From an uncultured Lachnospiraceae bacterium (GTDB lineage Bacteria > Bacillota > Clostridia > Lachnospirales > Lachnospiraceae): a stretch of DNA of 64,000 nucleotides. The stretch covers positions 1 through 64,000 of the forward strand of contig CAKRMH010000006.1 of assembly GCA_934364805.1 (NCBI GenBank). The letters are read 5' to 3'. Of this stretch, positions 26,969 to 35,604 are shown piece by piece. The notes beneath the pieces are model-generated. The model made no database searches and had not been told where the DNA came from. It saw nothing but the letters and a program-made list of their open reading frames with translations. Both the position numbers and the translations under genes were made by a program. Positions within the stretch are counted from its first letter, which is position 1. Every line of letters begins with the position of its first letter.

Positions 26969-28732
26969 TTATCGTGAAATGCGGCGGATTAAAATTCCAT
27001 TTTGCAGTAACGTTGAATCAATACAATGTCTTTCAAACAGAATCTCTCCATCTTTCGGTACTTCTACATCTTCTCCGGAGCAGTTAATAATGACTTCTAC
27101 ATAGGTATCTACCCAGCCCATTTTCCGGAACTGGATCACACGAGGATGATCCGCAAAGTCATCCGGGAAATGGAAATTTCTGCTCTTTAAAAGTGGTTCA
27201 CTTGCCCGAAGATGGATCAGTTTAGAAACCATTTCAATGCGTTCTTTATATTTTCCAGCCTCGATTTCGTCCCATGGCATGCATCTTCTGCAGTCGGGAT
27301 CGAAACTTCCTTCCATTGCAATTTCCGTTCCGTAATAAATGCATGGGCTTCCAGGCATTGCAAACAAAACTGCAAGCTGTGCAAAATACTCATCCAGATT
27401 CTTTACATCCGAGCGAAGTCTTTTGGTGTCATGGGAATCCAAAAGATTAAACAATACATCATTCGTCTGCTGCATATAGCTTGTATAACAACGATTGATC
27501 GTATACTCTAAATCCTGATTGGTCAGGCTCTTATCGATCCAGAAATCTTTAATGCTCTCACCAAGCGGATAATTCATTACCGCATCAAACTCATCTCCCC
27601 GCAGCCACGGAAGTGCATTATGCCATATTTCTCCGAGAATGTAAATATCCGGATTGATCTGTTTCAGACGCAGATGCAGTTCCTTGCAGAAAAGATGGGA
27701 TACCTCATTGGCCACATCCAGGCGCAGGCCATCGATTTTGTAATTTTCCACCCAGTTTGCACAAATATCAATAAAGTATTTACGCACTTTCGGATTGCTG
27801 GTATTCAGTTTTGGCATATTATCAAAAAATGCAAAGGTATAAAACTGTTTCTTTTTTGCAGCTCCGCCCTTAAAATCCAGCGGCCACTCATTGATCATAA
27901 ACCAGTCATAATATTCCGATTCCGGTCCTTTTTTCAGCACATCCTGCCACGGAGCAAAATAATACCCGCAGTGATTGAATACACCATCCAGCATAACCCG
28001 CATTCCTCTGGCATGCGCCTCTGATACCAGCTTCTGAAATGTCTCTTCATCCCCAAAATTCGGGTCGATCTTCGTATAGTCGGTCGTATCATATTTGTGG
28101 TTGCTTGGTGACTCATTGATCGGTGTCAGATAAAGACCAGTGATACCAAGTTCCTTCAGGTAATCCAGTTTCTGGATAATTCCTGCAAGATCTCCCCCGA
28201 AGCATTCTTCATTTTTAACTTTTCCATGATTCCGCCATGGCACTACATTCTCCGGATCGATCGAATGATCTCCATTGCAGAAGCGGTCCGGGAAAATCTG
28301 ATACCAGACCGTATCATTTACCCATTTCGGTGTCACTGGAATATCACATGGATTCATCCATGGAAAAACAAAACACTGTCTGCTTCTTCCCTCAAGTTCC
28401 ATCTGCTCCCCGCTGACAAATCCATCCTCAAAATAAAACCAGTGTTCCTCCTCTGTAAAAAGCTCAAAATAATATTTCAAGCGCTTATATTCCGGCTTAA
28501 CCGTTGTCGTCCACCAGATCTGATTTTTCAGTTTCTTCTTAAAAATGATCGGTTCCTTATTACCATTCCAGCTTTCTCCACCACCTAGAATTCCAGCCGC
28601 AAATGGATCGCCAAGAATAATATTGACTTCTTTTACATCATAACCTGTCTTTAAATTTATGATCAGTTCATCCTCATTTAAAGGATAGCAGTAATTATCT
28701 GATGCCTGATGATATACTCCGTTAAATTCCAT
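26969..28732 (-). CDS. GH13 alpha-glucosidase, neopullulanase / cyclomaltodextrinase type
   Basis: A 587-residue intracellular enzyme predicted to hydrolyse maltodextrins, cyclodextrins or pullulan fragments. There is no signal peptide. Residues 1-125 look like the CBM34-type N-terminal domain of GH13 subfamily 20. The barrel follows with WYQIFPDRF, MLDGVFNHCG, the nucleophile Asp339 in GLRLDVANE, the acid/base Glu368 in GEIW and Asp435 in LDSHD. All three catalytic residues are present. A 15 bp palindrome lies just upstream. Exact specificity cannot be set from sequence alone. Confidence 0.93.
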   Translation of the reverse strand: MEFNGVYHQASDNYCYPLNEDELIINLKTGYDVKEVNIILGDPFAAGILGGGESWNGNKEPIIFKKKLKNQIWWTTTVKPEYKRLKYYFELFTEEEHWFYFEDGFVSGEQMELEGRSRQCFVFPWMNPCDIPVTPKWVNDTVWYQIFPDRFCNGDHSIDPENVVPWRNHGKVKNEECFGGDLAGIIQKLDYLKELGITGLYLTPINESPSNHKYDTTDYTKIDPNFGDEETFQKLVSEAHARGMRVMLDGVFNHCGYYFAPWQDVLKKGPESEYYDWFMINEWPLDFKGGAAKKKQFYTFAFFDNMPKLNTSNPKVRKYFIDICANWVENYKIDGLRLDVANEVSHLFCKELHLRLKQINPDIYILGEIWHNALPWLRGDEFDAVMNYPLGESIKDFWIDKSLTNQDLEYTINRCYTSYMQQTNDVLFNLLDSHDTKRLRSDVKNLDEYFAQLAVLFAMPGSPCIYYGTEIAMEGSFDPDCRRCMPWDEIEAGKYKERIEMVSKLIHLRASEPLLKSRNFHFPDDFADHPRVIQFRKMGWVDTYVEVIINCSGEDVEVPKDGEILFERHCIDSTLLQNGILIRRISR

Positions 28733-28762
28733 ATGATACCCCCGTTTTGTTCTCTTTTATTT

Positions 28763-28777
28763 CTGAAAATGTTTCAG
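28763..28777. promoter_or_regulatory. Palindromic operator candidate before the GH13 gene
   Basis: CTGAAA-ATG-TTTCAG is a perfect inverted repeat 31 bp upstream of the GH13 start. Its TGAAA...TTTCA arms resemble operators of LacI-family sugar regulators such as CcpA or MalR, but it is one base shorter than a standard cre site. Repression of the maltodextrin enzyme is an inference. Confidence 0.4.
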
Positions 28778-28835
28778 TTTTTATTAATTTTCGCAAATTT
28801 TAGCAAAACTACATTTAAAATATATCATAACTTTC

Positions 28836-28865
28836 TTGACTATTCAACTTCGCTTTCCTTATAAT
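28836..28865 (+). promoter_or_regulatory. Promoter of aroC
   Basis: TTGACT (28836-28841) is followed after 18 bp by a perfect TATAAT (28860-28865). The start codon at 28903 is about 38 bp downstream. Confidence 0.75.
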
Positions 28866-28902
28866 TGTCTATAAAAGATTGAAGAGACAAGAGGAGATAA
28901 TT

Positions 28903-30015
28903 ATGGCTGGTTCATCATACGGAACAATATTTAAAATCACGACCTGGGGAGAATCACACGGTGCAGGACTCGGTGTGGTTATTGACGGCTGTCCGGCCGG
29001 GCTTTCTCTTACCGAAGAAGATATTCAGATTTACCTGAATCGGAGAAAGCCGGGACAGTCCCGCTTCACAACGCCACGCAAGGAAGACGACGCTGTCGAA
29101 ATCCTTTCCGGAGTTTTCGAGGGAAAAACAACCGGTACTCCTATTTCTCTTCTGGTTCGAAATAAAAATCAGAAATCTGCTGACTATAGCGAGATTGCCT
29201 CCTACTACCGCCCGGGTCATGCCGACTACGGCTTTGATATGAAATACGGATTCCGGGACTATCGCGGAGGTGGACGTTCTTCCGGACGTGAAACGATCGG
29301 ACGCGTTGCTGCAGGTGCAATTGCTGCTAAGCTCCTCGGAGAGCTTGGTATTCATTTTCTCACCTACACACAGTCGATCGGGGATATTTCCGTTGATCCA
29401 TCCCGTTTTGATCCGGACGAGATCTGTAAAAATCCCCTTTACATGCCGGATGCCATGGCAGCAGGCAAAGCACAGGAATATCTCGATCGTTGTCTGGAGG
29501 ATAAGAATTCTTCCGGCGGCACCATCGAATGTGTTGTAACCGGTCTTCCAGCCGGAATCGGTGATCCCGTTTTCGAAAAGCTGGATGCAAATCTTGCAAA
29601 AGCAATGTTCTCTATTGGCGCTGTGAAAGGCTTTGAGATTGGTGACGGCTTTGCCGCAGCCAAAGCTACCGGTCTTACAAATAATGATGCCTTTTCCGTT
29701 GATTCGAATGGTCAGGTTGTAAAAAAGACCAATCATTCCGGTGGCACACTCGGCGGAATGAGTGATGGTTCTCCGCTTCTTATGCGTGTTGCCGTCAAAC
29801 CAACCCCTTCCATTGCAGCCACACAGCAAACAGTCAACAAATCCATGGAGGAAATTGATATTTCGATCAAAGGCCGCCACGACCCGATCATCGCTCCACG
29901 AGCCGTCGTCGTCGTAGAAGCAATGGCAGCGCTTACGATCGTTGATCTTCTGTTTACCAACATGACAGCCCGGCTTGACTCTGTAAAGGAATTTTACAAG
30001 CCATCCCTTTCCTGA
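28903..30015 (+). CDS. aroC: Chorismate synthase
   Basis: FMN-dependent conversion of 5-enolpyruvylshikimate-3-phosphate to chorismate, the last common step of aromatic amino acid synthesis. The 370-residue protein carries the three family signatures: GESHGAGLGVVIDGCPAG near the start, the HADYGFDMKYGFRDYRGGGRSSGRET segment in the middle, and R-x-DP-x4-PR-x3-VVE near the end. ATG 28903 follows AGGAG; the frame also opens at TTG 28879 without support. It stands alone between its own promoter and terminator; no other shikimate gene is nearby. Confidence 0.97.
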   Translation: MAGSSYGTIFKITTWGESHGAGLGVVIDGCPAGLSLTEEDIQIYLNRRKPGQSRFTTPRKEDDAVEILSGVFEGKTTGTPISLLVRNKNQKSADYSEIASYYRPGHADYGFDMKYGFRDYRGGGRSSGRETIGRVAAGAIAAKLLGELGIHFLTYTQSIGDISVDPSRFDPDEICKNPLYMPDAMAAGKAQEYLDRCLEDKNSSGGTIECVVTGLPAGIGDPVFEKLDANLAKAMFSIGAVKGFEIGDGFAAAKATGLTNNDAFSVDSNGQVVKKTNHSGGTLGGMSDGSPLLMRVAVKPTPSIAATQQTVNKSMEEIDISIKGRHDPIIAPRAVVVVEAMAALTIVDLLFTNMTARLDSVKEFYKPSLS

Positions 30016-30032
30016 TACAACTTGCAAATTAG

Positions 30033-30106
30033 AAAAACCCTTCGAAAAACCACCTTTTAAAGCCGTTCACAATCCGGCTGTGGTTTTCCCGAAGGGTTTT
30101 CTTTTT
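30033..30106 (+). terminator. Bidirectional terminator between aroC and the U32 gene
   Basis: A long hairpin has three nested perfect arms: AAAACCCTTCG/CGAAGGGTTTT, AACCAC/GTGGTT and AGCCG/CGGCT. CTTTTT follows on the plus strand, and the left flank reads TTTTTCT on the minus strand. It separates two convergent genes. Confidence 0.92.
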
Positions 30107-30130
30107 GGAATGCTATTTGTTTGTTTTCCG

Positions 30131-31387
30131 CTACTGCAGCTGAATGCTGCTGTCCTCTTCCTTGCGACGGATAATATCATACATATCCAGTTCGATTCCA
30201 AGATCAATGTATAATACCTGCTTTGGATGTGGTGCAGATTCTACATCTTTTCCATCCTCATCGGTAATCCGGTGTACCGTCACCTCAATGTTATCACCAT
30301 TCGGCTTCATTACCTCAATCTGTTCTCCTACAGAGAATTTATTTCTCTGCTCGATCTGATACATTCCCTCTGCATTTCGTTCTCCAATGATCCCCAGATA
30401 GGTGTATTCCTTGCAGTACGTATTGTTGTCGTAAATCTGAGCTTCCTCAGATGGCTTTCCGTAGAAAAAACCGGTTGTAAACTGCCGGTATGTGCAGTTT
30501 GAGATCTGATCCAGATACCATGGCATATTTTCTTTGTATTTATCTGGAGATTCCTGATAATCGTTGATCGCCTTCCGGTATGTTCTTGCAACCGTTGCCA
30601 CATAAAGTGCAGTCTTCATACGCCCTTCAATCTTATAGCTGTCAATCCCTGCATCGATCAGATCCGGAATATGCTCGATCATACATAAGTCCTTTGAGTT
30701 GAAAATATAGGTTCCTCTCTCATTTTCATACACCGGAAGATATTCACCTGGTCTTTTTTCCTCAACAACCGCATATTTCCATCTGCATGGATGTGTACAC
30801 GCTCCCTTATTCGCATCTCTTCCCGTAAAATAGTTGGAAAGCAGACATCTTCCGGAATAAGAAATGCACATTGCACCATGAATAAATGTCTCAATCTCCA
30901 GATCATCTGGAATCTTGGCACGGATCTCTTTAATTTCCTTTAAAGAAAGCTCTCTTGCAGACACAACACGGGATGCTCCCTGCCCATACCAGAACTGATA
31001 GGTTCCGTAATTGGTATTATTCGCCTGTGTGCTGACGTGACGTTCAATTTCCGGGCAGACTTCCTTTGCTATCATAAAAACACCCGGATCCGAAATAATA
31101 AGTGCATCCGGACGATCCGGTTTCATCTCATTTAATTCTTTAAAATACTGGCGCACTCCATCAAGATCATAATTGTGTGCAAGTATGTTCGCTGTTACAT
31201 ATACTTTTACATTGTGGTCATGAGCAAACTTAATTCCCTCTGCCATCTCCTCCATCGAGAAGTTTTTTGCCTTTGCACGAAGTCCGAATACTTCACCACC
31301 AATATATACTGCATCTGCGCCAAAAATAACAGCAACTTTTAATACTTCCAGACTGCTGGCCGGGACCAGTAATTCGATATTTCTCAT
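30131..31387 (-). CDS. trhP: Peptidase U32 family protein, probable tRNA hydroxylation protein TrhP
   Basis: A 418-residue protein with the U32 signature FIHGAMCISYSGRCLLSNY and a cysteine cluster (GACTHPCRWKY and others) that may hold an iron-sulfur centre. Members once called collagenases (YegQ, YrrN/YrrO) are now linked to prephenate-dependent 5-hydroxyuridine formation at position 34 of tRNA. The start is two bases after the stop of the trmR-like gene. TrmR methylates that same hydroxyl, so the pair makes functional sense. Assignment to tRNA modification is by family and context. Confidence 0.85.
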   Translation of the reverse strand: MRNIELLVPASSLEVLKVAVIFGADAVYIGGEVFGLRAKAKNFSMEEMAEGIKFAHDHNVKVYVTANILAHNYDLDGVRQYFKELNEMKPDRPDALIISDPGVFMIAKEVCPEIERHVSTQANNTNYGTYQFWYGQGASRVVSARELSLKEIKEIRAKIPDDLEIETFIHGAMCISYSGRCLLSNYFTGRDANKGACTHPCRWKYAVVEEKRPGEYLPVYENERGTYIFNSKDLCMIEHIPDLIDAGIDSYKIEGRMKTALYVATVARTYRKAINDYQESPDKYKENMPWYLDQISNCTYRQFTTGFFYGKPSEEAQIYDNNTYCKEYTYLGIIGERNAEGMYQIEQRNKFSVGEQIEVMKPNGDNIEVTVHRITDEDGKDVESAPHPKQVLYIDLGIELDMYDIIRRKEEDSSIQLQ

Positions 31388-31388
31388 T

Positions 31389-32060
31389 TTACTCTATTCC
31401 TCTCTCACTCATCTGTTCTTTTATTTTCGTGCTGACTGTAATTCCATCACCAATCGGAAGTACCGCCGTGACAAGATCATCCCGGTGTGTCAGTTCATAT
31501 AAATATTCCCGCATTCTTTTATAGATCGTACGGTTTCTTCTTGTAACTGCAAAATGGGATTCTATGATATCTCCATCCTGTAGTACATTATCGGACACCA
31601 ATACCCCGCCTGTTTTTAACAGCCGTAAGATATCCGGCATAAAATGGATATACTGTCCTTTTGCAGCATCCATAAAAATCATATCATACGGTTCGGAAAG
31701 CTGCTTTAAAACCTCTGCCGCATCCCCTTCAATCAAAGTGATCTGGTCTTCTTTTCCGGCTCTTTTAAAATTTTCTTTTGCAATTGGAATACGTTTCTCA
31801 TAATTTTCAATTGTGGTTATCTCACACGCTTCCGGATCATATTCTGCCATTAAAATTGCAGAAAATCCTACCGCTGTTCCTACTTCCAGAATCCTTTTGG
31901 GCTTCTGCATTGCGAGTAACAGTTTCAAAAAGCTCTGCATCTCTTTCCGAATGATCGGAACATAAGAATCCAGAGCTTCTCTTTCTATGATATCCAGTAT
32001 TTCGGTATTTCCCTGATCCAGCGAATTTATGTAGGTAACCAGACGTTCATCTACTACCAT
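31389..32060 (-). CDS. trmR: O-methyltransferase, probable tRNA 5-hydroxyuridine methyltransferase TrmR
   Basis: A 223-residue SAM-dependent class I methyltransferase. Motif I is ILEVGTAVGFSAILMAE, motif II TIENYEKR, and FMDAAKGQY with the VSDNVLQDG segment gives the metal-binding residues of catechol-type O-methyltransferases. It matches Bacillus YrrM (TrmR) in position, lying between an MltG-type gene and a U32 gene. TrmR converts ho5U34 to mo5U34 in tRNA. The ribosome site AGGAGAA precedes ATG 32060. Confidence 0.85.
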   Translation of the reverse strand: MVVDERLVTYINSLDQGNTEILDIIEREALDSYVPIIRKEMQSFLKLLLAMQKPKRILEVGTAVGFSAILMAEYDPEACEITTIENYEKRIPIAKENFKRAGKEDQITLIEGDAAEVLKQLSEPYDMIFMDAAKGQYIHFMPDILRLLKTGGVLVSDNVLQDGDIIESHFAVTRRNRTIYKRMREYLYELTHRDDLVTAVLPIGDGITVSTKIKEQMSERGIE

Positions 32061-32081
32061 TGTTAAATTCTCCTGTTCTTT

Positions 32082-32516
32082 TTACTCTCCACCGGTTGTC
32101 ACTTCAGTGGCAGCCTCCGGCTCCTGTGTATCCTCCGTCTGTTCCGTATCGGAATCAGCCTGCGCCATCTCCACGATCATTTCCTTTGGGGTCATGGAAG
32201 TATTGAGCGTATAGGTTCCGGAATGTATCCTGTTATAATAGGCAGAGAGACGAAGCTGCAGATAAAACAGATTCGCATCTCTGACAAGTCCCTTGTTCTC
32301 CAAAAGCTGTCCCAGTTCTCTTCCTGACATCCCGCTTTTCACCTGTACAAGAACGTCGGTTCCAGGTTCTTCCTCCATCGCAGACTCCGTGAAAACACGA
32401 TATCCAAAATCATATGCGGTTGTCCCAAGCCTGATAAATGCATAGACGATCAAAAGGACGATCATCAGGGTAAATGCAATTTTTATAAAACGAAACAGCA
32501 GTTTGTTAATATTCAT
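32082..32516 (-). CDS. Short MltG/YceG-like membrane protein without the catalytic domain
   Basis: A 144-residue protein with one N-terminal membrane helix (IAFTLMIVLLIVYAFIRLG) and an outside domain. The segment VKSGMSGRELGQLLENKGLVRDANLFYLQLRL and the following SGTYTL match the LysM-like N-terminal part of MltG. The endolytic transglycosylase domain that should follow (about 200 residues) is absent and the chain ends in an acidic Thr/Glu tail. trmR follows 21 bp later, so there is no space for a frameshifted remainder. The place between rnjA and trmR matches that of Bacillus yrrL. Confidence 0.75.
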   Translation of the reverse strand: MNINKLLFRFIKIAFTLMIVLLIVYAFIRLGTTAYDFGYRVFTESAMEEEPGTDVLVQVKSGMSGRELGQLLENKGLVRDANLFYLQLRLSAYYNRIHSGTYTLNTSMTPKEMIVEMAQADSDTEQTEDTQEPEAATEVTTGGE

Positions 32517-32541
32517 AAACCTCTCCCGGTTGTAAGCAATG

Positions 32542-34227
32542 TTATACTTCCATAATGATCGGCATGATCATCGGACGTCTCTTCGTCTCTTTCCAGACAA
32601 AATCTCCAAGTGCATCTTTTACTTCTGTCTTGATCTTGCCCCAGTCCGTAATATTATGCTCCATACAGTATTCCATCGTATTGTCCAGAACGGTCTTTGC
32701 CTCATCCATAAGGCTTTCTGAATTACGCACATATACAAATCCTCTGGATACAATATCTGGGCCTGCAAGTACCTGTCCTGAACCGCTTTCAAGTGTCATA
32801 ACCACAATAATAATACCATCTTCTGCAAGGTGCTGTCTGTCTCTTAAGACGATATTTCCAACATCTCCAACACCCAGTCCATCGACAAAGACATTTCCAA
32901 CATGAACATGTCCGGTAACCTCTGCACCATCTTCATCGATCTCCAGTACATCTCCGGAAGAAAGGATCTTAATATGATCTTTATCCATTCCCAGTTCCTC
33001 GGCTATCTTCGCCTGGGCAACAAGATGTTTATATTCTCCATGTACCGGAATTGCGTATTTCGGGTTAACGAGCGAATAAATAAGCTTGATGTCTTCCTGA
33101 CAGGCATGACCAGATACATGAACATCCTGGAAAATAACCTCAGCACCTTTTCTCATCAGCTCGTTGATGACTCCGGTTACGGACTTTTCATTTCCCGGAA
33201 TCGGGCTGGAACTGAATACGATCGTATCATTTGGCTTAATGGAAACTTTTCTGTGCATGCCAGATGCCATGCGGGAAAGCGCAGCCATAGATTCTCCCTG
33301 GCTTCCCGTTGTGATAATGACGGTCTGTTCATCCGGATAATTGCGAAGCTGGTCTGCCTCGATCAGGATATTATCCGGAAGCGAGAGATATCCGAGTTCC
33401 GAAGCGATTGAAATGATATTCACCATGCTTCGTCCTTCGATGGCCACCTTGCGTCCATATTTATTCGCTGAGTTGATGATCTGCTGAACACGGTCAACAT
33501 TGGATGCAAATGTTGCAATAATGATCCTCTGGTTCTTATGATCATCAAAAATCTTATCTAATGTCTTACCAACCGTCTTTTCAGACATGGTAAAACCTTT
33601 TCTTTCTGCATTTGTACTGTCACATAAAAGTGCAAGTACACCTTTTTTACCAATCTCTCCAAATCTCTGAAGGTCAATTGCATCACCAAATACTGGTGTA
33701 TAATCCACTTTAAAGTCACCGGTATGGACAACGATTCCTGCCGGTGAGTAGATTGCAAGCGCTGCTGCATCCTGAATACTGTGATTTGTCTTAATAAACT
33801 CAACACGGAAACATCCAAGATTGATATGCTGACCGTATTTTACGACCTTGCGTTTTACTTTCTTTAGCATATCATGTTCTTTTAATTTATGATCAATAAT
33901 TCCGATCGTAAGTTTTGTTGCATAGATCGGGACATTGATATCTTTTAAAACATATGGAATTGCACCAATATGGTCTTCATGACCATGTGTGATAAAAAAT
34001 CCCTTCACTTTATCGATATTGTCTCTCAGATATGTGATATCCGGAATGACAAGGTCAATTCCGAGCATATCATCATCCGGGAATGAAATTCCGCAATCAA
34101 CAACAATAATACTGTCCTCATATTCAAAAGCAGTGATATTCATACCGATCTGCTCTAATCCACCTAATGGGATAATTTTTAATTTGCTCTTTTTGTTTGT
34201 GTTTTCCTGTTCTCTTTCTTTCTTCAA
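32542..34227 (-). CDS. rnjA: Ribonuclease J
   Basis: A 561-residue beta-CASP metallo-beta-lactamase nuclease with 5'-to-3' exonuclease and endonuclease activity in mRNA decay and rRNA maturation. The zinc motif HGHEDH is at residues 81-86, and the beta-CASP motifs lie around FSSSPIPGNE and HVSGHA. A C-terminal domain is present. The frame opens with TTG at 34227, seven bases after GGAGG. The next ATG is 28 codons in, past conserved residues (KLKIIPLGGLEQIG), so the TTG start is well supported. Confidence 0.95.
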   Translation of the reverse strand: MKKEREQENTNKKSKLKIIPLGGLEQIGMNITAFEYEDSIIVVDCGISFPDDDMLGIDLVIPDITYLRDNIDKVKGFFITHGHEDHIGAIPYVLKDINVPIYATKLTIGIIDHKLKEHDMLKKVKRKVVKYGQHINLGCFRVEFIKTNHSIQDAAALAIYSPAGIVVHTGDFKVDYTPVFGDAIDLQRFGEIGKKGVLALLCDSTNAERKGFTMSEKTVGKTLDKIFDDHKNQRIIIATFASNVDRVQQIINSANKYGRKVAIEGRSMVNIISIASELGYLSLPDNILIEADQLRNYPDEQTVIITTGSQGESMAALSRMASGMHRKVSIKPNDTIVFSSSPIPGNEKSVTGVINELMRKGAEVIFQDVHVSGHACQEDIKLIYSLVNPKYAIPVHGEYKHLVAQAKIAEELGMDKDHIKILSSGDVLEIDEDGAEVTGHVHVGNVFVDGLGVGDVGNIVLRDRQHLAEDGIIIVVMTLESGSGQVLAGPDIVSRGFVYVRNSESLMDEAKTVLDNTMEYCMEHNITDWGKIKTEVKDALGDFVWKETKRRPMIMPIIMEV

Positions 34228-34254
34228 AATTTTACCTCCAAAATCTAAACCGAA

Positions 34255-34314
34255 CCGGACAGGTTTACACCTGAGACCTTATGAACAGATAGCAAACATC
34301 CATAAGGTAACCGG
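34255..34314 (-). ncRNA. Possible structured 5' leader of rnjA
   Basis: The leader before rnjA can form two hairpins: an 8 bp stem (34276-34283 with 34301-34308, 17-base loop) and a 5 bp stem closed by a GTAA tetraloop of GNRA type (34260-34264 with 34269-34273). Both are enclosed by self-complementary CCGG boxes at 34255-34258 and 34311-34314. I do not recognise it as a known riboswitch. It may be a control or processing element for RNase J. Confidence 0.4.
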
Positions 34315-34342
34315 ATAATCCTGTACGGTTTCTTTCACACGC

Positions 34343-34397
34343 AAAAAAAGTCATGACAAACCAGCGAAACGATACCTTACATTCCGCTTTTTGTCAT
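34343..34397 (-). terminator. Terminator after the DUF1292 gene
   Basis: On the minus strand ATGACAAA pairs with TTTGTCAT, with an inner AGCG/CGCT pair, and seven T follow three bases later. It lies about 30 bp after the DUF1292 stop and separates the ireB-ruvX-DUF1292 unit from rnjA. Confidence 0.65.
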
Positions 34398-34427
34398 CCT
34401 TTTATTATGTGTCTGTTTCACGTATCA

Positions 34428-34691
34428 TTAAAATTCTACTCTTGTATCTTCATCCATGAGTTCCGAGAATATTTTTCCGAGTGCAGCAAGCTCCACTTCG
34501 TCTTCTACCATCTCATAGACAATTTCACCGCCATCTTCTTCGTGAAGTTCTTTCAGGATATAGGCATCACCATCGCCTTCCTCCTCTTCTGTCACGAAAA
34601 GATATTTCATGCCATTCAGCTGCGTCTGTTCTAATACGAAAAACGAAACAGCTTCATTTGTTTCCGGATCTGTAAAAATTACTTTTTCCAT
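34428..34691 (-). CDS. DUF1292 family protein (YrzB-like)
   Basis: An 87-residue, strongly acidic small protein with the typical opening EKVIFTDPETNEAVSFFVLEQ and the repeated Glu/Asp stretches of DUF1292. In Firmicutes it is nearly always found after ireB and ruvX, as here. No molecular function is established to my knowledge. Confidence 0.9.
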   Translation of the reverse strand: MEKVIFTDPETNEAVSFFVLEQTQLNGMKYLFVTEEEEGDGDAYILKELHEEDGGEIVYEMVEDEVELAALGKIFSELMDEDTRVEF

Positions 34692-34763
34692 GTTATCTCC
34701 ATTTCATACATTCATTCCGGAGCAAAAGCAATCCTCTGCAGGACATAAAACAAGATATCCAGG

Positions 34764-35198
34764 TTATCCCTGTTTCTGGTGTGTCAGATAATCCAGATAC
34801 CCCTGTAAAATAAATATTGCTGCGATTTCATCCACATATTCCTTACGGTTCTCTCTGCGGATTCCCATCTCCATCATAGAATGATCCGCAGAAACTGTAG
34901 TGAGACGTTCGTCCCAGAGAATGACTTCAAGTCCTGTGCGCTTTTCCAGCATTTCCTTAAATTCTTTCGTCTTCTCGCAACGCTCACCTTCCGTATTATT
35001 CATGTTCTTGGGAAAACCAAGAACAATCTTATCTACGCCGTATTCTGTCACCAGTTCTTCTATCCTTGCAAGTGTCTGACGCAATTTGGATGAAGATTTA
35101 CGTCGAATAATCTCTACTCCCTGTGCAGTGATCAAAAGTTCATCACTCACTGCCACTCCTACTGTCTTTGAACCATAGTCCAATCCTAAAATCCGCAT
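34764..35198 (-). CDS. ruvX: RuvX / YqgF Holliday junction resolvase-like protein
   Basis: A 144-residue RNase H-fold nuclease linked to pre-16S rRNA processing and possibly Holliday junctions. It starts MRILGLDYGSKTVGVAVSD, whose first Asp is catalytic, with VLGFPKNMN and the later WDERLTT and DEIAA acidic motifs. The frame also opens at ATG 35219, which overlaps the ireB stop codon as ATGA. That start has a poor ribosome site and seven residues not seen in homologues, so I prefer 35198, with some doubt. Confidence 0.93.
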   Translation of the reverse strand: MRILGLDYGSKTVGVAVSDELLITAQGVEIIRRKSSSKLRQTLARIEELVTEYGVDKIVLGFPKNMNNTEGERCEKTKEFKEMLEKRTGLEVILWDERLTTVSADHSMMEMGIRRENRKEYVDEIAAIFILQGYLDYLTHQKQG

Positions 35199-35215
35199 TC
35201 CTTCACCGTACCGGA

Positions 35216-35479
35216 TCATCTCCAGGAATTGTTCTCAATGTAAGCCTTCAAAACTTCTTCCACAAGTTCATCACGCTCTACTTTCATAATCAGGCTTCTG
35301 GCATTATTATGACTGGTGATATAAGTTGGATCACCAGACATGATATATCCCACAATCTGATTAACCGGATTGTATCCTTTCTCATTGAGTGCACGGTACA
35401 CAACCTCAAGAACGTCTTTTACCTGAAGTTCCGGCTCCTTTTCTACTTTAAAATACTGTGTGTTGTTAATATTCTGCAT
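35216..35479 (-). CDS. ireB: IreB family regulatory phosphoprotein (DUF965)
   Basis: An 87-residue protein of the IreB/YrzL family (DVLEVVYRALNEKGYNPVNQIVGYIMSGDPTYITSHNNAR is diagnostic when read in parts). In Enterococcus the homologue is phosphorylated by the Ser/Thr kinase IreK and affects cephalosporin resistance. The N-terminal Thr7 is a possible target here. It is the first gene of the ireB-ruvX-DUF1292 unit and overlaps the upstream limit of ruvX. Confidence 0.92.
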   Translation of the reverse strand: MQNINNTQYFKVEKEPELQVKDVLEVVYRALNEKGYNPVNQIVGYIMSGDPTYITSHNNARSLIMKVERDELVEEVLKAYIENNSWR

Positions 35480-35551
35480 AATTTCACGCCTTTGCTCTTG
35501 TTACAATTATCCCGTAATGACTGTCACATTCATCACCGGGTTCCTTACGCC

Positions 35552-35580
35552 ACAATAAGCTATGTCTATTTTATTGTAAA
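35552..35580 (-). promoter_or_regulatory. Candidate promoter of ireB-ruvX-DUF1292
   Basis: TTTACA (35575-35580) and TATTGT (35552-35557) are 17 bp apart on the minus strand in the 125 bp gap after mtaB. The -10 match is only 4 of 6. Confidence 0.4.
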
Positions 35581-35604
35581 CTACTCGGACAAAAAATACA
35601 ACCA

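Noticed and set aside
28954..30027. 357-codon open frame on the minus strand opposite aroC
   Set aside because: It lies fully antisense to chorismate synthase, has no ribosome site and no recognisable motif. It is a byproduct of the codon bias of aroC.
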